A stretch of DNA of 64,000 bases from Bhargavaea cecembensis DSE10 (lineage in GTDB: Bacteria; Bacillota; Bacilli; Bacillales_A; Planococcaceae). The position numbers and the translations under genes are program-made. The notes beneath the pieces were generated by a model. It did not search any database and was not told the origin of the DNA. It saw nothing but the letters and a program-made list of their open reading frames with translations. The stretch spans positions 1 through 64,000 of the forward strand of contig NZ_AOFT01000014.1 of NCBI RefSeq assembly GCF_000348905.1. The letters are read 5' to 3'. Of the stretch, positions 43,692-54,620 are shown one piece after another. How positions within the stretch are numbered: position 1 is the stretch's first letter; each line of letters begins with the position of its first letter.

Positions 43692-43738
43692 AAAACCCGA
43701 ACGCATGGATGCATTCCAGCATCGAACGTTCGGGTTTT
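43692..43738 (-). terminator. terminator of dnaB
   Basis: Arms AAAACCCGAACG / CGTTCGGGTTTT with an inner GATGC/GCATC stem, just past the dnaB stop; T run on the minus strand. Confidence 0.9.
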
Positions 43739-43742
43739 AAAG

Positions 43743-45095
<1,353 letters not shown>

Positions 45096-45107
45096 TCCGT
45101 TCTCTCC

Positions 45108-45554
45108 TTATTCTTCCGTCACATGCACCTTGAGCGTCGCGGTGACGTCCGGATGGAGCTTGATCGGAACGTTGGTATAGCCGAGCGCGCGGATTGCATC
45201 CGGCAGGTCCATCTTCCGCTTGTCGATCTTGATGCCCTGCTGCTTCTCGAGCGCAGATGCAATCTGCTTCGACGTGATCGAGCCGAACAGCCGGCCGCCT
45301 TCGCCGGATTTTGCCTTGAGCTCGACGGTCAGCTGCTCGAGTTTTTCCTGCAGTTCTTTTGCTTCGGCCAGTTCCTGGGCGGCATCTTTTTCGGCGCGCT
45401 TTTTCTGGCCTTCCAGCTTGCTCAGGTTTGCAGGCGTCGCTTCGACCGCGACGTTATTCTTGAACAGGAAGTTCTGTGCATAACCAATTGAAACTTCTTT
45501 GATTTCACCTTTTTTTGCTTTGCCTTTTACGTCTTTAAGGAAGATCACTTTCAT
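45108..45554 (-). CDS. rplI: 50S ribosomal protein L9
   Basis: 148 residues, the typical L9 form: N-terminal domain with the [29 protein letters not shown] signature, a long connecting helix (about 41-75) and C-terminal domain ([13 protein letters not shown]). Its ATG overlaps the gdpP stop (ATGA). Confidence 0.98.
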   Translation of the reverse strand: MKVIFLKDVKGKAKKGEIKEVSIGYAQNFLFKNNVAVEATPANLSKLEGQKKRAEKDAAQELAEAKELQEKLEQLTVELKAKSGEGGRLFGSITSKQIASALEKQQGIKIDKRKMDLPDAIRALGYTNVPIKLHPDVTATLKVHVTEE

Positions 45555-47527
45555 TCTTCAGTTCCCCCTTCTGTCATTTCACTGATGGTCTCCCTGAGCT
45601 GGACAAGTGCCTCTCTGACGGAGTCCGTATCAAGTTGCGCGGCGGCGTTGGTCAGGTGTCCGCCGCCGCCGAGCCGCTCGGCGATCAGCTGGACATTCAG
45701 ATCGCCGAGCGAGCGGGCGCTGATGCCGACCCGTCCTTCGGGCCGGAGCGCCACGACAAACGAAGCGACGACGCCTTTCATTGTAAGAAGCGTATCCGCG
45801 GTCTGGGCGACAAGAACCGGGCTGTGGGGCTCCCCGTCCGCACCGTAAGCGATCGCGATGCCGCCTTCCAGTACTTCGACGGTCCGGATGATGTCCGCCC
45901 GTTCAAGGTACGTGCCGATGTCCTCTCTCATGAACCGCTGGATCAGCACCGTATCGGCACCGTTTGAGCGGAGATAGGAAGCGGCCTCGAATGTTCGCGA
46001 GCCGGTCCGGAGCGTAAAGCTTTTCGTATCGACGACGATGCCGGCAAGCATCGTCGTGGCTTCGAGCGGCGAGATTTTTTCGCCTTTCGGCTGGTATTCC
46101 AGGAGTTCGGTGATGAGCTCGGCCGTCGAGGAGGCATACGGCTCCATGTAGACAAGAAGCGTATCCTCGATAAACTCCTCGCCGCGGCGGTGGTGGTCGA
46201 TGACAACCGTCTTTTCCGCCTTGCCGAGAAGCCGCTCATCAACGACAAAATTCGGCCGGTGCGTATCCACGATGACGAGGAGCGTCCGGTCGGTGATGAT
46301 GCCAAGCGCTTCGTCCGGCGTGATGAAGTGCCTGAACAGGTCGGGCTCCGAGCGGATTTCCTCCATGAGGCGGATGACGCTTGCGTCAAGCTCATCCGGG
46401 TTGATGACGACATAGCCCTCGATGCCGTTCAGCTGGGCCATCCTGCGCACACCGACGGCCGCACCGATGGCATCCATGTCGGGAAGCTTATGGCCCATGA
46501 TGACCACTTGGTCGCTTTCCTGGATCAGGTCGCGCAGGGCATGCGAAATGACGCGCGCGCGGACGCGGGTCCGCTTCTCGACAGGGTTCGTCTTGCCGCC
46601 GTAGAACTTCACGCGGCCGCTCGGCTGCTTGATGGCGACCTGGTCGCCGCCCCGCCCGAGGACGAGGTCAAGGCCGGACTGGGCAAGTTCACCGAGTTCC
46701 GGAAGGGAATTCGAGTCCGCCCCGATCCCGATGGAGAGGGTGAGGGCCGAGCTTTCCCGAGCCGTTTCTTCGCGGATTGAATCAAGGATCCGGAACTTGT
46801 CCTTTTCCAGCTCATGGAGAATTGACTCGTTCAGGACGGCGAGGAAACGGTCCGAGCTGAACCGCTTCACATAAATGCCGTATTCGGCTCCCCAGTCATT
46901 GATCCGTGTGGTCACAAGACTGTTCAGGCGGCTTTTCGTCTGGTCATCCATTCCGGATGAGAGTTCATCGTAGTTGTCGACCAGGATCATGCCGAGAACC
47001 GTCCGGTCCGCATAGTAGAGCGTTTCGATCTCGAGCTGTTCGGTGATGTCGAACAGGTAGAACAGCTTTTCTTCCGGCTTATAGATGACTTTGTACTGCC
47101 TGTTGCCAAGGGAGATGACCCCTTCCGGATCCGCGCCTTCCTTGACGAAGGAGCGGAAATCCTCGGACAGCCCGAACAGCTCTTCGCCGATGAGCGTATC
47201 GTGCTCAAGCAGCTGGGACATGTACGGGTTCGCCCATTCGATCGTGAACTGGTCATTGATGAGGATGATCCCGATCGGCATCTCGAGAAGGGCTTCCTCG
47301 CCGACCTTCTTCATCCGGACAGACAGGTTTTCGATATGCTTTTCGGTCTCGGCATAAGTTCTTGCCTCGGTGCGCCATGCTGCTGCAAGCGCCAGGATGG
47401 CAACGATCAGCCATGCTGCCGCCACCCATTCATTGTAAAGCCATATCGGGACGGTCGCCCCGAGAACAATCACCGTCAGGACCGCAAGCGGTGACCGTAT
47501 CGGCCGTTGTCTGAAAAAACTTCCCAT
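45551..47527 (-). CDS. gdpP: cyclic-di-AMP phosphodiesterase GdpP
   Basis: Membrane enzyme of 658 residues that hydrolyses c-di-AMP to pApA. Two N-terminal transmembrane helices (about 13-50), a PAS domain (about 85-170) that binds haem in relatives, a degenerate GGDEF (about 175-300), then DHH/DHHA1 with [10 protein letters not shown] near 350, VIVDTHRP and VIDHHRRG, and GGGHLTNAA near the end. Precedes rplI as in other Bacillales. Confidence 0.97.
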   Translation of the reverse strand: MGSFFRQRPIRSPLAVLTVIVLGATVPIWLYNEWVAAAWLIVAILALAAAWRTEARTYAETEKHIENLSVRMKKVGEEALLEMPIGIILINDQFTIEWANPYMSQLLEHDTLIGEELFGLSEDFRSFVKEGADPEGVISLGNRQYKVIYKPEEKLFYLFDITEQLEIETLYYADRTVLGMILVDNYDELSSGMDDQTKSRLNSLVTTRINDWGAEYGIYVKRFSSDRFLAVLNESILHELEKDKFRILDSIREETARESSALTLSIGIGADSNSLPELGELAQSGLDLVLGRGGDQVAIKQPSGRVKFYGGKTNPVEKRTRVRARVISHALRDLIQESDQVVIMGHKLPDMDAIGAAVGVRRMAQLNGIEGYVVINPDELDASVIRLMEEIRSEPDLFRHFITPDEALGIITDRTLLVIVDTHRPNFVVDERLLGKAEKTVVIDHHRRGEEFIEDTLLVYMEPYASSTAELITELLEYQPKGEKISPLEATTMLAGIVVDTKSFTLRTGSRTFEAASYLRSNGADTVLIQRFMREDIGTYLERADIIRTVEVLEGGIAIAYGADGEPHSPVLVAQTADTLLTMKGVVASFVVALRPEGRVGISARSLGDLNVQLIAERLGGGGHLTNAAAQLDTDSVREALVQLRETISEMTEGGTEE

Positions 47528-47538
47528 TCGTCAGCCAC

Positions 47539-48480
47539 TCACTTTCCTTTGCTTCCCGTAATGTACCCCCTCAGCTTGAAGCCGATGTCGATGATCCCGA
47601 GCAAAGAAATGATCGGGAACAGCAGCGGCGCCAGGAAGACTGCAAACACGAGGAGCCAGCCCGGTTTGCCGGAGGCATGGAGAAGATATGCGATCAGTGA
47701 CAGGCCCTGCAGGAAAAACAGCGTCCGCAGGATAAGCATCGCATTCATGACGATCAGATAACCCGTCGAACCGGGCTCGAACTCCCCGACCAGTGATGCA
47801 ATCAGGACAATTACGTAATAGATGAGAAGTACCGCCGGCAGCTTCATAACGCGGAACGGGGCAAACTTCGGCACCGCCGTGCCCAGCTTCCGCATGACAG
47901 GGAAGAGGATGGCGAGCGTCACGAAGGCGGTCCCGTAGGAGACGAAGATAAAGGCGGAAGGAATGAGCGTCTGCACCTGCAGAAGCGCGTCAGACACCAT
48001 CTCATCATATTCCGGCGGCTTCTGGCCCATGCGGTCCATCAGCTCGCCTGCCTGCGCGTACATCTCGCGCATCTGGCCGGTCAGCTCGGAGATGATATTC
48101 ATGTTCATCAACAGTGCGGCAGCTGCGTATTGCAGTACCCCGGTAATGAGGACCGCAAGACCCGACGCCATGAAAATATACAGTTTGGATTTGCCGGTCC
48201 TCACGCCGTCCCCGATGATGAATCCTACGGGGGCGTTGAGCAGGGCCAGGATCAGCCCGCCCGGACCGGCGATCAGGAGGGAGAGGATGACCCCGGCGCC
48301 CGTCACCGTCAGTGACGGTCCGCGGCTGTAGCGCGCGCTGTAGAGCGCCACCGGAAGCGGGATAAAGAACACCGTGAGCACACCGAGGACCGGCACATAG
48401 TAAGTGATGGCCGTAAGCAGTGTGAACAAGGCGGCCATCATCGCGCCGAAGGTCAGTCTTCTCGCGTTGTCATTACCCAT
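47539..48480 (-). CDS. yybS: DUF2232 membrane protein (YybS)
   Basis: Integral membrane protein of 313 residues with about eight hydrophobic segments, DUF2232 family, always near gdpP and rpsR in Bacillales. Its distant fold relation to ECF S components is family knowledge; substrate unknown. I chose the ATG at 48480 (MGNDNARRLTFG) for the aagaagg upstream, dropping ten residues from the longest frame. Confidence 0.88.
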   Translation of the reverse strand: MGNDNARRLTFGAMMAALFTLLTAITYYVPVLGVLTVFFIPLPVALYSARYSRGPSLTVTGAGVILSLLIAGPGGLILALLNAPVGFIIGDGVRTGKSKLYIFMASGLAVLITGVLQYAAAALLMNMNIISELTGQMREMYAQAGELMDRMGQKPPEYDEMVSDALLQVQTLIPSAFIFVSYGTAFVTLAILFPVMRKLGTAVPKFAPFRVMKLPAVLLIYYVIVLIASLVGEFEPGSTGYLIVMNAMLILRTLFFLQGLSLIAYLLHASGKPGWLLVFAVFLAPLLFPIISLLGIIDIGFKLRGYITGSKGK

Positions 48481-48618
48481 GGTCAGCCTTCTTTCGGATA
48501 GGATATCCACCGGATTTCCAAGTGGAATCTTCCTATCATTGTATCATGTTTTGCTGCAGGGACCAAAAAGGGACGGGCCTCCGGCGGCTGCCCGCGGTGC
48601 CTGTCCCCCGAAAGAAAA

Positions 48619-48650
48619 AAAGACATTCCGGCAAGGGCCGGAACGTCTTT
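48619..48650 (-). terminator. terminator of rpsF-ssb-rpsR
   Basis: AAAGACATTCCGGC / GCCGGAACGTCTTT with seven T residues on the minus strand. Confidence 0.92.
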
Positions 48651-48661
48651 CGTTCTCATGA

Positions 48662-48895
48662 TTAGCGTTCTTCCGCTGTGAATGGAAGAAGGCCCATGAT
48701 CCGGGCACGCTTGATGGCAACTGTAAGCTTGCGCTGCCATTTTGCGCTAGTACCCGTCACACGGCGTGGGAGGATTTTCCCGCGCTCGGAGATGAATTTT
48801 TTAAGCAGATCGACGTCTTTGTAGTCGATGTGCGTGATGTTGTTGGACGTGAAGTAGCAGACCTTACGGCGTCTGCGTCCGCGACGTGGTGCCAT
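48662..48895 (-). CDS. rpsR: 30S ribosomal protein S18
   Basis: 77 residues, basic, with the usual [16 protein letters not shown] start and [36 protein letters not shown]. Third gene of rpsF-ssb-rpsR; S18 pairs with S6 on the 30S platform. Ribosome-binding site aaaggagg. Confidence 0.98.
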   Translation of the reverse strand: MAPRRGRRRRKVCYFTSNNITHIDYKDVDLLKKFISERGKILPRRVTGTSAKWQRKLTVAIKRARIMGLLPFTAEER

Positions 48896-48937
48896 ACTGG
48901 TTCGCCTCCTTTGTTTGTGGATTTACCGGCGTGATGA

Positions 48938-49450
48938 TCAGAACGGCAGGTCGTCGTCCGATACTTCGATCGGTCCGCCGCCCGGCGAGAACGGATCATC
49001 ATCCGTGCGTGTATAGTTATTCTGATTCGGGGATTGCCCCTGATAATTGTTATTGTTGTAGGACGGCTGGCTCTGCTGAGGCTGACCGCCGTAGGATGGC
49101 GGTGCCTGCTGGCCGCGGTCGCCGCCCGCTCCGCGGGGTTCGAGGAACTGGACGCTGTCTGCCACGACTTCCGTCATGAAGACGCGCTTTCCGTCCTGGC
49201 CGTCGAAACTGCTCGTCTCGATGCGGCCATCGATACCCGCGAGGCTGCCTTTCCGCAGGAAGTTGGCCACGTTCTCTGCCTGTTTCCTCCAGGTCACCAC
49301 GTTGATGAAGTCCGCATCCCGCTCCCCGCGCTGGTTCGTGAACGGACGGTTCACGGCAAGGGTGAAGCGGGTGACGGCGATGCCCGACTGCGTGTATTTC
49401 AGTTCAGGATCCTTCGTTAGTCGGCCGACCAGGACAACACGGTTAATCAT
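48938..49450 (-). CDS. ssb: single-stranded DNA-binding protein
   Basis: 170 residues: N-terminal OB fold ([35 protein letters not shown]), a Gly/Gln/Asn/Pro-rich flexible linker (about 115-155) and the acidic C-terminal tip DDDLPF that recruits replication proteins. Between rpsF and rpsR as in most Firmicutes. Confidence 0.98.
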   Translation of the reverse strand: MINRVVLVGRLTKDPELKYTQSGIAVTRFTLAVNRPFTNQRGERDADFINVVTWRKQAENVANFLRKGSLAGIDGRIETSSFDGQDGKRVFMTEVVADSVQFLEPRGAGGDRGQQAPPSYGGQPQQSQPSYNNNNYQGQSPNQNNYTRTDDDPFSPGGGPIEVSDDDLPF

Positions 49451-49491
49451 CAGACAACAACCCCCTTTTGTGGATTCTGTTTAACGGAGAA

Positions 49492-49782
49492 TCACTTCTC
49501 GTCTTCGCGGATCGCGATGTGACGGATGATGTCTTCGTTGATATTCGCAAGACGTGTGAATTCATCGATCGCAGTTGTAGGCGCGTTGGTTTTTACGATG
49601 TGGTAAACCCCTTCGCGGAAGTCGTTGATCTCGTATGCGAGACGACGCTTGCCCCACTCTTTCGACTCGATGATTTCCGCACCTTCAGAAGTGAGGACTC
49701 CATCAAAGCGCTCAACGAGTGCTTTTTTGGCCTCATCCTCGATTTTTGGCTGGATGATGTACATGATTTCGTACTTGTTCAT
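49492..49782 (-). CDS. rpsF: 30S ribosomal protein S6
   Basis: 96 residues beginning [22 protein letters not shown], with the standard [12 protein letters not shown] motif. ATG at 49782 preceded by AAGGAGGTG; a longer frame from 49833 runs through the leader hairpin and is not used. First gene of the operon. Confidence 0.97.
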   Translation of the reverse strand: MNKYEIMYIIQPKIEDEAKKALVERFDGVLTSEGAEIIESKEWGKRRLAYEINDFREGVYHIVKTNAPTTAIDEFTRLANINEDIIRHIAIREDEK

Positions 49783-49790
49783 CAAGATGT

Positions 49791-49838
49791 CACCTCCTTG
49801 TGGACTTGTGGCCGGCCGCGATGCGGCAGGCAAGGAGT
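49791..49838 (-). promoter_or_regulatory. rpsF leader structure that can hide the ribosome-binding site
   Basis: On the minus strand ACTCCTTG (49838-49831) is complementary to CAAGGAGG at the rpsF ribosome-binding site (49800-49793), and between them lies a GC hairpin GCCGC-ATC-GCGGC (49827-49815) beside further CCGG. This resembles the S6:S18-binding leader used for autogenous control in many bacteria. Confidence 0.6.
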
Positions 49839-49868
49839 AAAATATTCAATACTTACTCACATCGGTTT

Positions 49869-49897
49869 ATTCTACCACGGTGCCTGTCCGGTTTCAA
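49869..49897 (-). promoter_or_regulatory. sigma-A promoter of rpsF-ssb-rpsR
   Basis: Minus strand TTGAAA (49897-49892), 17-base spacer, TAGAAT (49874-49869). Confidence 0.85.
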
Positions 49898-49956
49898 CTA
49901 TTTTCTATGGAAAGCTCGGAGAGTGATGTTGGCGTATAATTTGTTGTATGGGGCAG

Positions 49957-50035
49957 GTTGATTTACGCGCCGGGCGCTCGCTTTCCGCGGGCGGTTCGCG
50001 AGCCTCCTCGGGCTATGCCCTCTGCTCTAATCAAC
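49957..50035 (+). repeat. GC-rich interspersed repeat, copy 3 (short)
   Basis: GTTGATT / AATCAAC arms enclose CGCTCGCTTTCCGCGGGCGG, CGCGAGCCTCCTCGGGC and CCCTCTGC, the first half of the family seen at 21673-21785. The GGGGTCT and GCAGGTGTCTC blocks are missing, so this is a deleted version. It lies between a TATAAT at 49935 and the gene at 50086. Confidence 0.65.
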
Positions 50036-50085
50036 TTCAAAATCTTTTGAAATTAAATAAACATCATTTCAGGGGGATGACCAAT

Positions 50086-50733
50086 TTGAATCTAGAAGAA
50101 CTGGATTCGCGGGAGCCGGATCGGGTGATTGATTTGGATCTCCGGCGGGTGATGAAACAGAGTCTTTGGCTGACGGGCGGGGGTGCAGCTGTTCTTTATC
50201 TGGTCAGTTTTCTCATCCGGGGAGAGATTTCGTTATCCGTCTCGTTCGGGGGCTTTATGCTCGGGTTGCTGCTGTTCACCGTCGGCTACGTCGTGCTTAT
50301 CGTGCTGCATGAGGCATGCCACCTTCTCGGTTTCCGGATTTTCGGCGGCGTGCCGTTCCGGAAAATGGCCTACGGGGTGAACCTGGAGATGGGCATCGCT
50401 TATGCGACGACCGAAATCCCGCTCCGGAACAAGCCGATGCGGGACGCGCTGCTCCTGCCGCTCTGGCTCACCGGAATCCTGCCGGGCATCATCGGCATCT
50501 GGCTGGACAGCCATCTCCTGATTCTGCTGTCGGCATTTCTGATCGGCGGGGCGGCAGGCGATCTGGAGATGAACCGCCAGCTCAGGAAGCTTCCGGACAA
50601 CTGGCTGATCCGGGATGACCCCGAGAAGCCAAAGCTGTATGCCTATGATCCGCAAGAAAAGGAGGCAACACCGGATGAACCCGGGGGGACAGAAGATGGG
50701 CCGCATGAAAACGGCACAACTCATGAAAGCTGA
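50086..50733 (+). CDS. DUF3267 membrane metalloprotease-like protein
   Basis: Protein of 215 residues with about four transmembrane helices and a HEACH (HExxH) zinc-protease motif in VLIVLHEACHLLGFRIFGG, as in DUF3267 (putative zincin, relative of site-2-type proteases). The C-terminal tail is acidic and rich in Asp/Glu/Gly. TTG at 50086 is preferred because aggggg lies eight bases upstream; an ATG at 50077 is too close to it. Only plus-strand gene among the core genes here besides yyaC. Confidence 0.8.
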   Translation: MNLEELDSREPDRVIDLDLRRVMKQSLWLTGGGAAVLYLVSFLIRGEISLSVSFGGFMLGLLLFTVGYVVLIVLHEACHLLGFRIFGGVPFRKMAYGVNLEMGIAYATTEIPLRNKPMRDALLLPLWLTGILPGIIGIWLDSHLLILLSAFLIGGAAGDLEMNRQLRKLPDNWLIRDDPEKPKLYAYDPQEKEATPDEPGGTEDGPHENGTTHES

Positions 50734-50806
50734 CTGACTGACCGCCCGCCATTGCCTGGTCATTCGGCACCGTTGCCCGGTATGGTTATAAATGTCCGCC
50801 AAATCC

Positions 50807-50848
50807 AAAGCCCCGGCTTCGCATCATAAGCGGAGCCGGGGCTTTTTT
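50807..50848. terminator. bidirectional terminator (DUF3267 gene and ychF)
   Basis: AAAGCCCCGGCTTCGC / GCGGAGCCGGGGCTTT between convergent genes; T run on the plus strand. Confidence 0.9.
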
Positions 50849-50854
50849 GTGTAA

Positions 50855-51955
50855 TCAGACGTTAAAGCGGAACAGCATGACGTCGCCGTCCTGGACGACG
50901 TATTCCTTGCCTTCCAGGCGGACCTTGCCCGCTTCCTTGGCAGCGGGCATCGATCCGGCTTCAAGCAGGTCTTCGTAGGAGACCGTCTCCGCACGGATGA
51001 ACCCGCGTTCGAAATCAGTGTGGATGACGCCGGCACACTGCGGGGCCTTCATGCCCTTGCGGAACGTCCAGGCGCGCACTTCTTTTTCGCCGGCCGTGAA
51101 GTAGGTGGCCAGTCCGAGCAGGTTGTAAGATGCACGGATCAGCTGGTCAAGACCGGCTTCCTCGATGCCGAGTTCCTCGAGGAACATCGCTTTCTCGTCT
51201 TCATCGAGTTCTGCCATTTCTTCCTCGATTTTCGCGCAGACGACGATGACTTCGGCATTGTCGCCTTTTGCGAATTCGCGGACCTGCTGGACATATTCGT
51301 TGTTGTCCGGATCCGAGATTTCGTCTTCCGAGACGTTTGCAACGTACAGCATCGGTTTGATCGTGAGCAGGTTCATGCCCTTGATGACCTTCAGCTCGTC
51401 CTCGGTGAAGTCAACCGAGCGTGCCGGCTTCTCGCTTTCAAACGCTTCTTTCAGGCGCTTCAGGATCGGCTCTTCAAGCAGCGCTTCCTTGTCTTTCGAC
51501 TTGACCATCTTCGACACGCGTGTCAGGCGCTTGTCGACGCTTTCCAGGTCGGCGAGGATCAGCTCAAGGTTGATGACTTCGATGTCATCGATCGGATTGA
51601 CCTTGCCTGAGACGTGGGTGATGTTTTCATCGGCGAAGCAGCGGACGACCTGGCAGATCGCGTCGACTTCGCGGATATGCGAGAGGAACTTGTTGCCGAG
51701 GCCTTCGCCTTTGCTGGCGCCTTTGACGATACCCGCGATATCGGTGAACTCGAATGCGGTCGGCACTGTCTTCTTCGGTTTGACAAGTTCTGTCAGTTTG
51801 TCGAGGCGCGCGTCCGGCACTTCGACGATCCCGACGTTCGGGTCGATCGTACAGAACGGATAGTTGGCCGCTTCCGCTCCGGCTTTGGTGATGGCGTTGA
51901 ACAGTGTCGACTTCCCGACGTTCGGGAGCCCGACAATTCCGGCAGTTAATGCCAT
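50855..51955 (-). CDS. ychF: Obg-family ATPase/GTPase YchF
   Basis: Ribosome-associated translation-factor-like NTPase (OLA1/YchF) of 366 residues. G1 GLPNVGKS at 9-16, G3 DIAGI, the NVSE motif in place of NKxD, consistent with ATP preference, a coiled-coil (about 130-200) and a C-terminal TGS domain (about 280-363). ATG at 51955 with aaaggttgtgg upstream. Confidence 0.96.
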   Translation of the reverse strand: MALTAGIVGLPNVGKSTLFNAITKAGAEAANYPFCTIDPNVGIVEVPDARLDKLTELVKPKKTVPTAFEFTDIAGIVKGASKGEGLGNKFLSHIREVDAICQVVRCFADENITHVSGKVNPIDDIEVINLELILADLESVDKRLTRVSKMVKSKDKEALLEEPILKRLKEAFESEKPARSVDFTEDELKVIKGMNLLTIKPMLYVANVSEDEISDPDNNEYVQQVREFAKGDNAEVIVVCAKIEEEMAELDEDEKAMFLEELGIEEAGLDQLIRASYNLLGLATYFTAGEKEVRAWTFRKGMKAPQCAGVIHTDFERGFIRAETVSYEDLLEAGSMPAAKEAGKVRLEGKEYVVQDGDVMLFRFNV

Positions 51956-52054
51956 GGGTTTCCACAACCTTTCAATCTATATCCAAAATAATTAAACAGT
52001 CTGATTCAATCCCTACAACTTTATAAGTATAAGAAGAAAAGGCAGGGATGTCCA

Positions 52055-52300
52055 TCATTCCCCTGCCTCTGCGCGTTCAAGCACTTTTTTCATCTTTTTC
52101 TCGAAGTCCCGCCGGGGGATCATGACGCTATGCTGGCATCCGGTGCATTTGATCCGGATGTCCGCTCCCAAACGAATGATCTTCCAGGCATTTGTGCCGC
52201 ACGGGTGCGGCTTTTTCATCTCAACCACGTCTCCGATGCCGTATTCTTTCGGCTCCACCGGGACCACCTCCGGGATATTGCTTTCCTCTGATTCTAACAT
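52055..52300 (-). CDS. DUF951 small protein (YyzM-like)
   Basis: 81 residues, the DUF951 pattern GDVVEMKKPHPCGTNAWKIIRLGADIRIKCTGCQHSVMIPRRDFEKK, with Cys residues in CGTN and CTGC that may bind metal. The first 20 residues are an acidic extension. Function unknown; gene order mscS-DUF951-ychF is conserved in Bacillales. One base after the mscS stop. Confidence 0.9.
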   Translation of the reverse strand: MLESEESNIPEVVPVEPKEYGIGDVVEMKKPHPCGTNAWKIIRLGADIRIKCTGCQHSVMIPRRDFEKKMKKVLERAEAGE

Positions 52301-52301
52301 G

Positions 52302-53219
52302 TCATTCCGGCGGTTTCGAATCCACCATGACCATTTTCGGATACGGGATCTCGATTCCGTTTTCCTGAAGGAATTGCTTCAGGTCCATGCGCAGCCGGCG
52401 CGCCAGGCCAAAATGCATCATCGGGGCGGTTTCCGCGGAAATCCGCATGATGACGTGGTTCGGCTCCAGTGCCTGCACGCCGAGCAGTTCAGGCGGGGCC
52501 AGCAGGTCACCGTAGTTCTCATCATCCATGAGGCCCGCCAGGAATTCTTTGATCAGTGACTCGGCTTTCGGAATGTTTGTCTCATAAGAGACCCTGACGT
52601 CAATGATCGCCAATGAATTGTAGATGGACGAGTTGACGACTTCCTGGATGTTGCCGTTCGGGATGATGTGCAGTTCCCCCGTATAGACCTTGATCTTGGT
52701 CGTGCGGAGGCCGATCTCCTCGACGGTACCCTCGGCTTCGCCGATCCGGACATAGTCGCCGACAGAGAACTGATCCTCGAAGATGATGAAGAACCCGGTG
52801 ATGACGTCCTTCACAAGGCTCTGCGCACCGAAACCGACGGCCAGGCCGAGCACCCCGGCACCGGCAATAAGGCCGGCCACATTGATATTGAACGTCGACA
52901 AGATGGCAAGAATCGCCGCAAAGTAGACGACGTAAGAAATGACGTTCTCCAGCAGCTTGAGCAGCGTGCGCTCCCTCCGGTCTGACAGCGGACGCTTGAG
53001 CCTGACGCTGAAGACCCTCCGGAGAACCGCCTTGCCGATCCGGACGACCAGTCCCGCAAGGATGATGATGAGCAAAATCTTCAGGGCCACCAGGCCGACA
53101 TTTATCCAGAGCGCCTCGCTCAGAAGCGCATCTTTAGCCTTTCCAAATAAATCAAAGGAACGTTGAATTTCCTCACTGAGTTCTTCTGTTACGGGTATTT
53201 CCGTTTTTTCGGCAGCCAT
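52302..53219 (-). CDS. MscS-family mechanosensitive channel
   Basis: 305 residues: N-terminal helix region, about three transmembrane segments (40-65, 88-108, 115-145) with the pore helix AGLIAGAGVLGLAVGFGAQSLVKDVITG, then the beta domain (FSVGDYVRIGEAEGTVEEIGLRTTKIK) and C-terminal domain. It releases solutes on osmotic down-shock. ATG at 53219 is chosen; the frame can be read from a GTG that lies inside the ribosome-binding site. Divergent from yyaC. Confidence 0.92.
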   Translation of the reverse strand: MAAEKTEIPVTEELSEEIQRSFDLFGKAKDALLSEALWINVGLVALKILLIIILAGLVVRIGKAVLRRVFSVRLKRPLSDRRERTLLKLLENVISYVVYFAAILAILSTFNINVAGLIAGAGVLGLAVGFGAQSLVKDVITGFFIIFEDQFSVGDYVRIGEAEGTVEEIGLRTTKIKVYTGELHIIPNGNIQEVVNSSIYNSLAIIDVRVSYETNIPKAESLIKEFLAGLMDDENYGDLLAPPELLGVQALEPNHVIMRISAETAPMMHFGLARRLRMDLKQFLQENGIEIPYPKMVMVDSKPPE

Positions 53220-53304
53220 AACTGTGCCCACCTCCTCTGTTTCCTGTATATCCTCTCAGATTCCAGCGTATACTTCCAAAAACACGCATAGAAAAGAGGT
53301 TCAT

Positions 53305-53940
53305 ATGATCCGCATCGGGACGAGTTCTGAACAGGGACGTTTCCATTACGCGGAGGCGGGGGCTGCCTGGAGGATCGCCACCGTCCTTCTCCGCCACATA
53401 CCGTTCGGCGAGCGGCCGATCCGGTTTGTCTGCATCGGGACGGACCGGTCGACAGGAGACGCCTACGGTCCGCTGACCGGCACCTCGCTCACCGAGCAGG
53501 GGAGCATCCGCCATCCGATCCTCGGAACGCTCGACAGGCCGGTCCATGCGCTGAACCTGCAGCGGATCGCCGAAGCCGGGGAAGATGTATTCACCGTCGC
53601 AATCGATGCCTGTCTCGGAAAAGCCGAGCATATCGGGCAGATTGTCATCGAGGACCGGCCGCTGTTTCCGGGCCGGGCTGTCGGAAAGACGCTGCCGCCG
53701 ATCGGGGACCTGTCGATCAAGGGAGTTGTCAACGCCGCGGCGCCCAACAGCCAGGAAGTCCTCCAGAATACCCGGCTCCACCTTCCGTTCATGATGAGCC
53801 GAGTGACTGCAAGGGCGATCTCACTCGCCTGCTGCAGGCATGAGACCAAACCCGTACAGGAGTCCGGTCACGAGAGCCACGACAAGGATGCCCGGGATGA
53901 GGTTTGCCACCCGGATCTTCGTCAGCCCGATCAGGTTTAG
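53305..53940 (+). CDS. yyaC: GPR-endopeptidase-like sporulation protein YyaC
   Basis: DUF1256 protein of 211 residues, related to the germination protease Gpr and made during sporulation in Bacillus. Core motifs: FVCIGTDRSTGDAYGPLTGT (around 40-60), GTLDRPVHALNL, TVAIDACLGKAEHIG and NTRLHLPFMMS. The last 40 residues (120 bases) overlap the convergent DUF554 gene and read as a polar Asp/His/Glu-rich tail. Its presence hints at a sporulating lineage. The ATG at 53305 has aaaagagg upstream. Confidence 0.88.
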   Translation: MIRIGTSSEQGRFHYAEAGAAWRIATVLLRHIPFGERPIRFVCIGTDRSTGDAYGPLTGTSLTEQGSIRHPILGTLDRPVHALNLQRIAEAGEDVFTVAIDACLGKAEHIGQIVIEDRPLFPGRAVGKTLPPIGDLSIKGVVNAAAPNSQEVLQNTRLHLPFMMSRVTARAISLACCRHETKPVQESGHESHDKDARDEVCHPDLRQPDQV

Positions 53941-54558
53941 ACCGATCGCGATGATCATAAGGCCGCCGGTCGCCGTCATTTCTTCAATGAAAAACTGCAG
54001 CATGTCATCCGGGATGAACCGGCTGATGACGGAAGAGAGCATCGTGATCGCACCCTGGTAGAGAAAGACGGGCACCGCGGACAGGATGACACCGATGCCG
54101 AGTGTCGAGCTCAGGATCAGTGCCGTGAACCCGTCGATGATGCCTTTTGCGATCAGGACGTCATGATCGTTGCGGAGCCCGCTGTCGATCGCCCCGATGA
54201 CCGCCATCGAGCCGATCACGAAGATGAGGGTCCCCGTGACAAACCCTTGTGCGATGCCGCCCTGGCCATCTTCTCCCGGAGTCTTGCCCGCCTTGGACTC
54301 CATCCAGCGGCCGAGGCGGTTCAGCTGTCCGTCGAGGTCGAGCCATTCGCCGATGGCCGCCCCTACGACGATCGAGATGATGACGATGATGATCTGGGAA
54401 GTGGCGAAGCTCATCTGGATGCCGATGACCATGACCGCAAGGCCGATGGCGTAGGTCACCGTCTCCCTGATCCGTTCGGGTATCCTTCCGAGAAATCGGC
54501 CGATGACCGAACCGATGATGATGAGCAGCACGTTCACCAGTGTGCCGAATAATGCCAT
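53821..54558 (-). CDS. DUF554 family membrane protein (YdfK-like)
   Basis: 245 residues with about seven transmembrane segments; DUF554 hallmarks: GTLVNVLLIIIGSVIGRFLG at the start, SMAVIGAIDSGL in the middle, and GGLMIIAIGLNLIG with ANLIPG near the end. Possible transporter, function unknown. Follows parB after a terminator; its 3' end overlaps yyaC by 120 bases in a tail-to-tail arrangement. Confidence 0.9.
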   Translation of the reverse strand: MALFGTLVNVLLIIIGSVIGRFLGRIPERIRETVTYAIGLAVMVIGIQMSFATSQIIIVIISIVVGAAIGEWLDLDGQLNRLGRWMESKAGKTPGEDGQGGIAQGFVTGTLIFVIGSMAVIGAIDSGLRNDHDVLIAKGIIDGFTALILSSTLGIGVILSAVPVFLYQGAITMLSSVISRFIPDDMLQFFIEEMTATGGLMIIAIGLNLIGLTKIRVANLIPGILVVALVTGLLYGFGLMPAAGE

Positions 54559-54589
54559 AAGGATCCCCCTTTCTGCAAAAAATAGACCG

Positions 54590-54613
54590 CCCTTTTTCTC
54601 CGCAGAAAAAGGG
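54590..54613 (-). terminator. terminator of parA-parB
   Basis: CCCTTTTTCT / AGAAAAAGGG perfect arms, with a T run a few bases further on the minus strand. Confidence 0.82.
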
Positions 54614-54620
54614 CAGGTGG

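Noticed and set aside
43692-43703. AAAACCCGAACG before purA as a PurR box
   Set aside because: It is an arm of the dnaB terminator and deviates from the PurBox at several positions; no second box at the required spacing.
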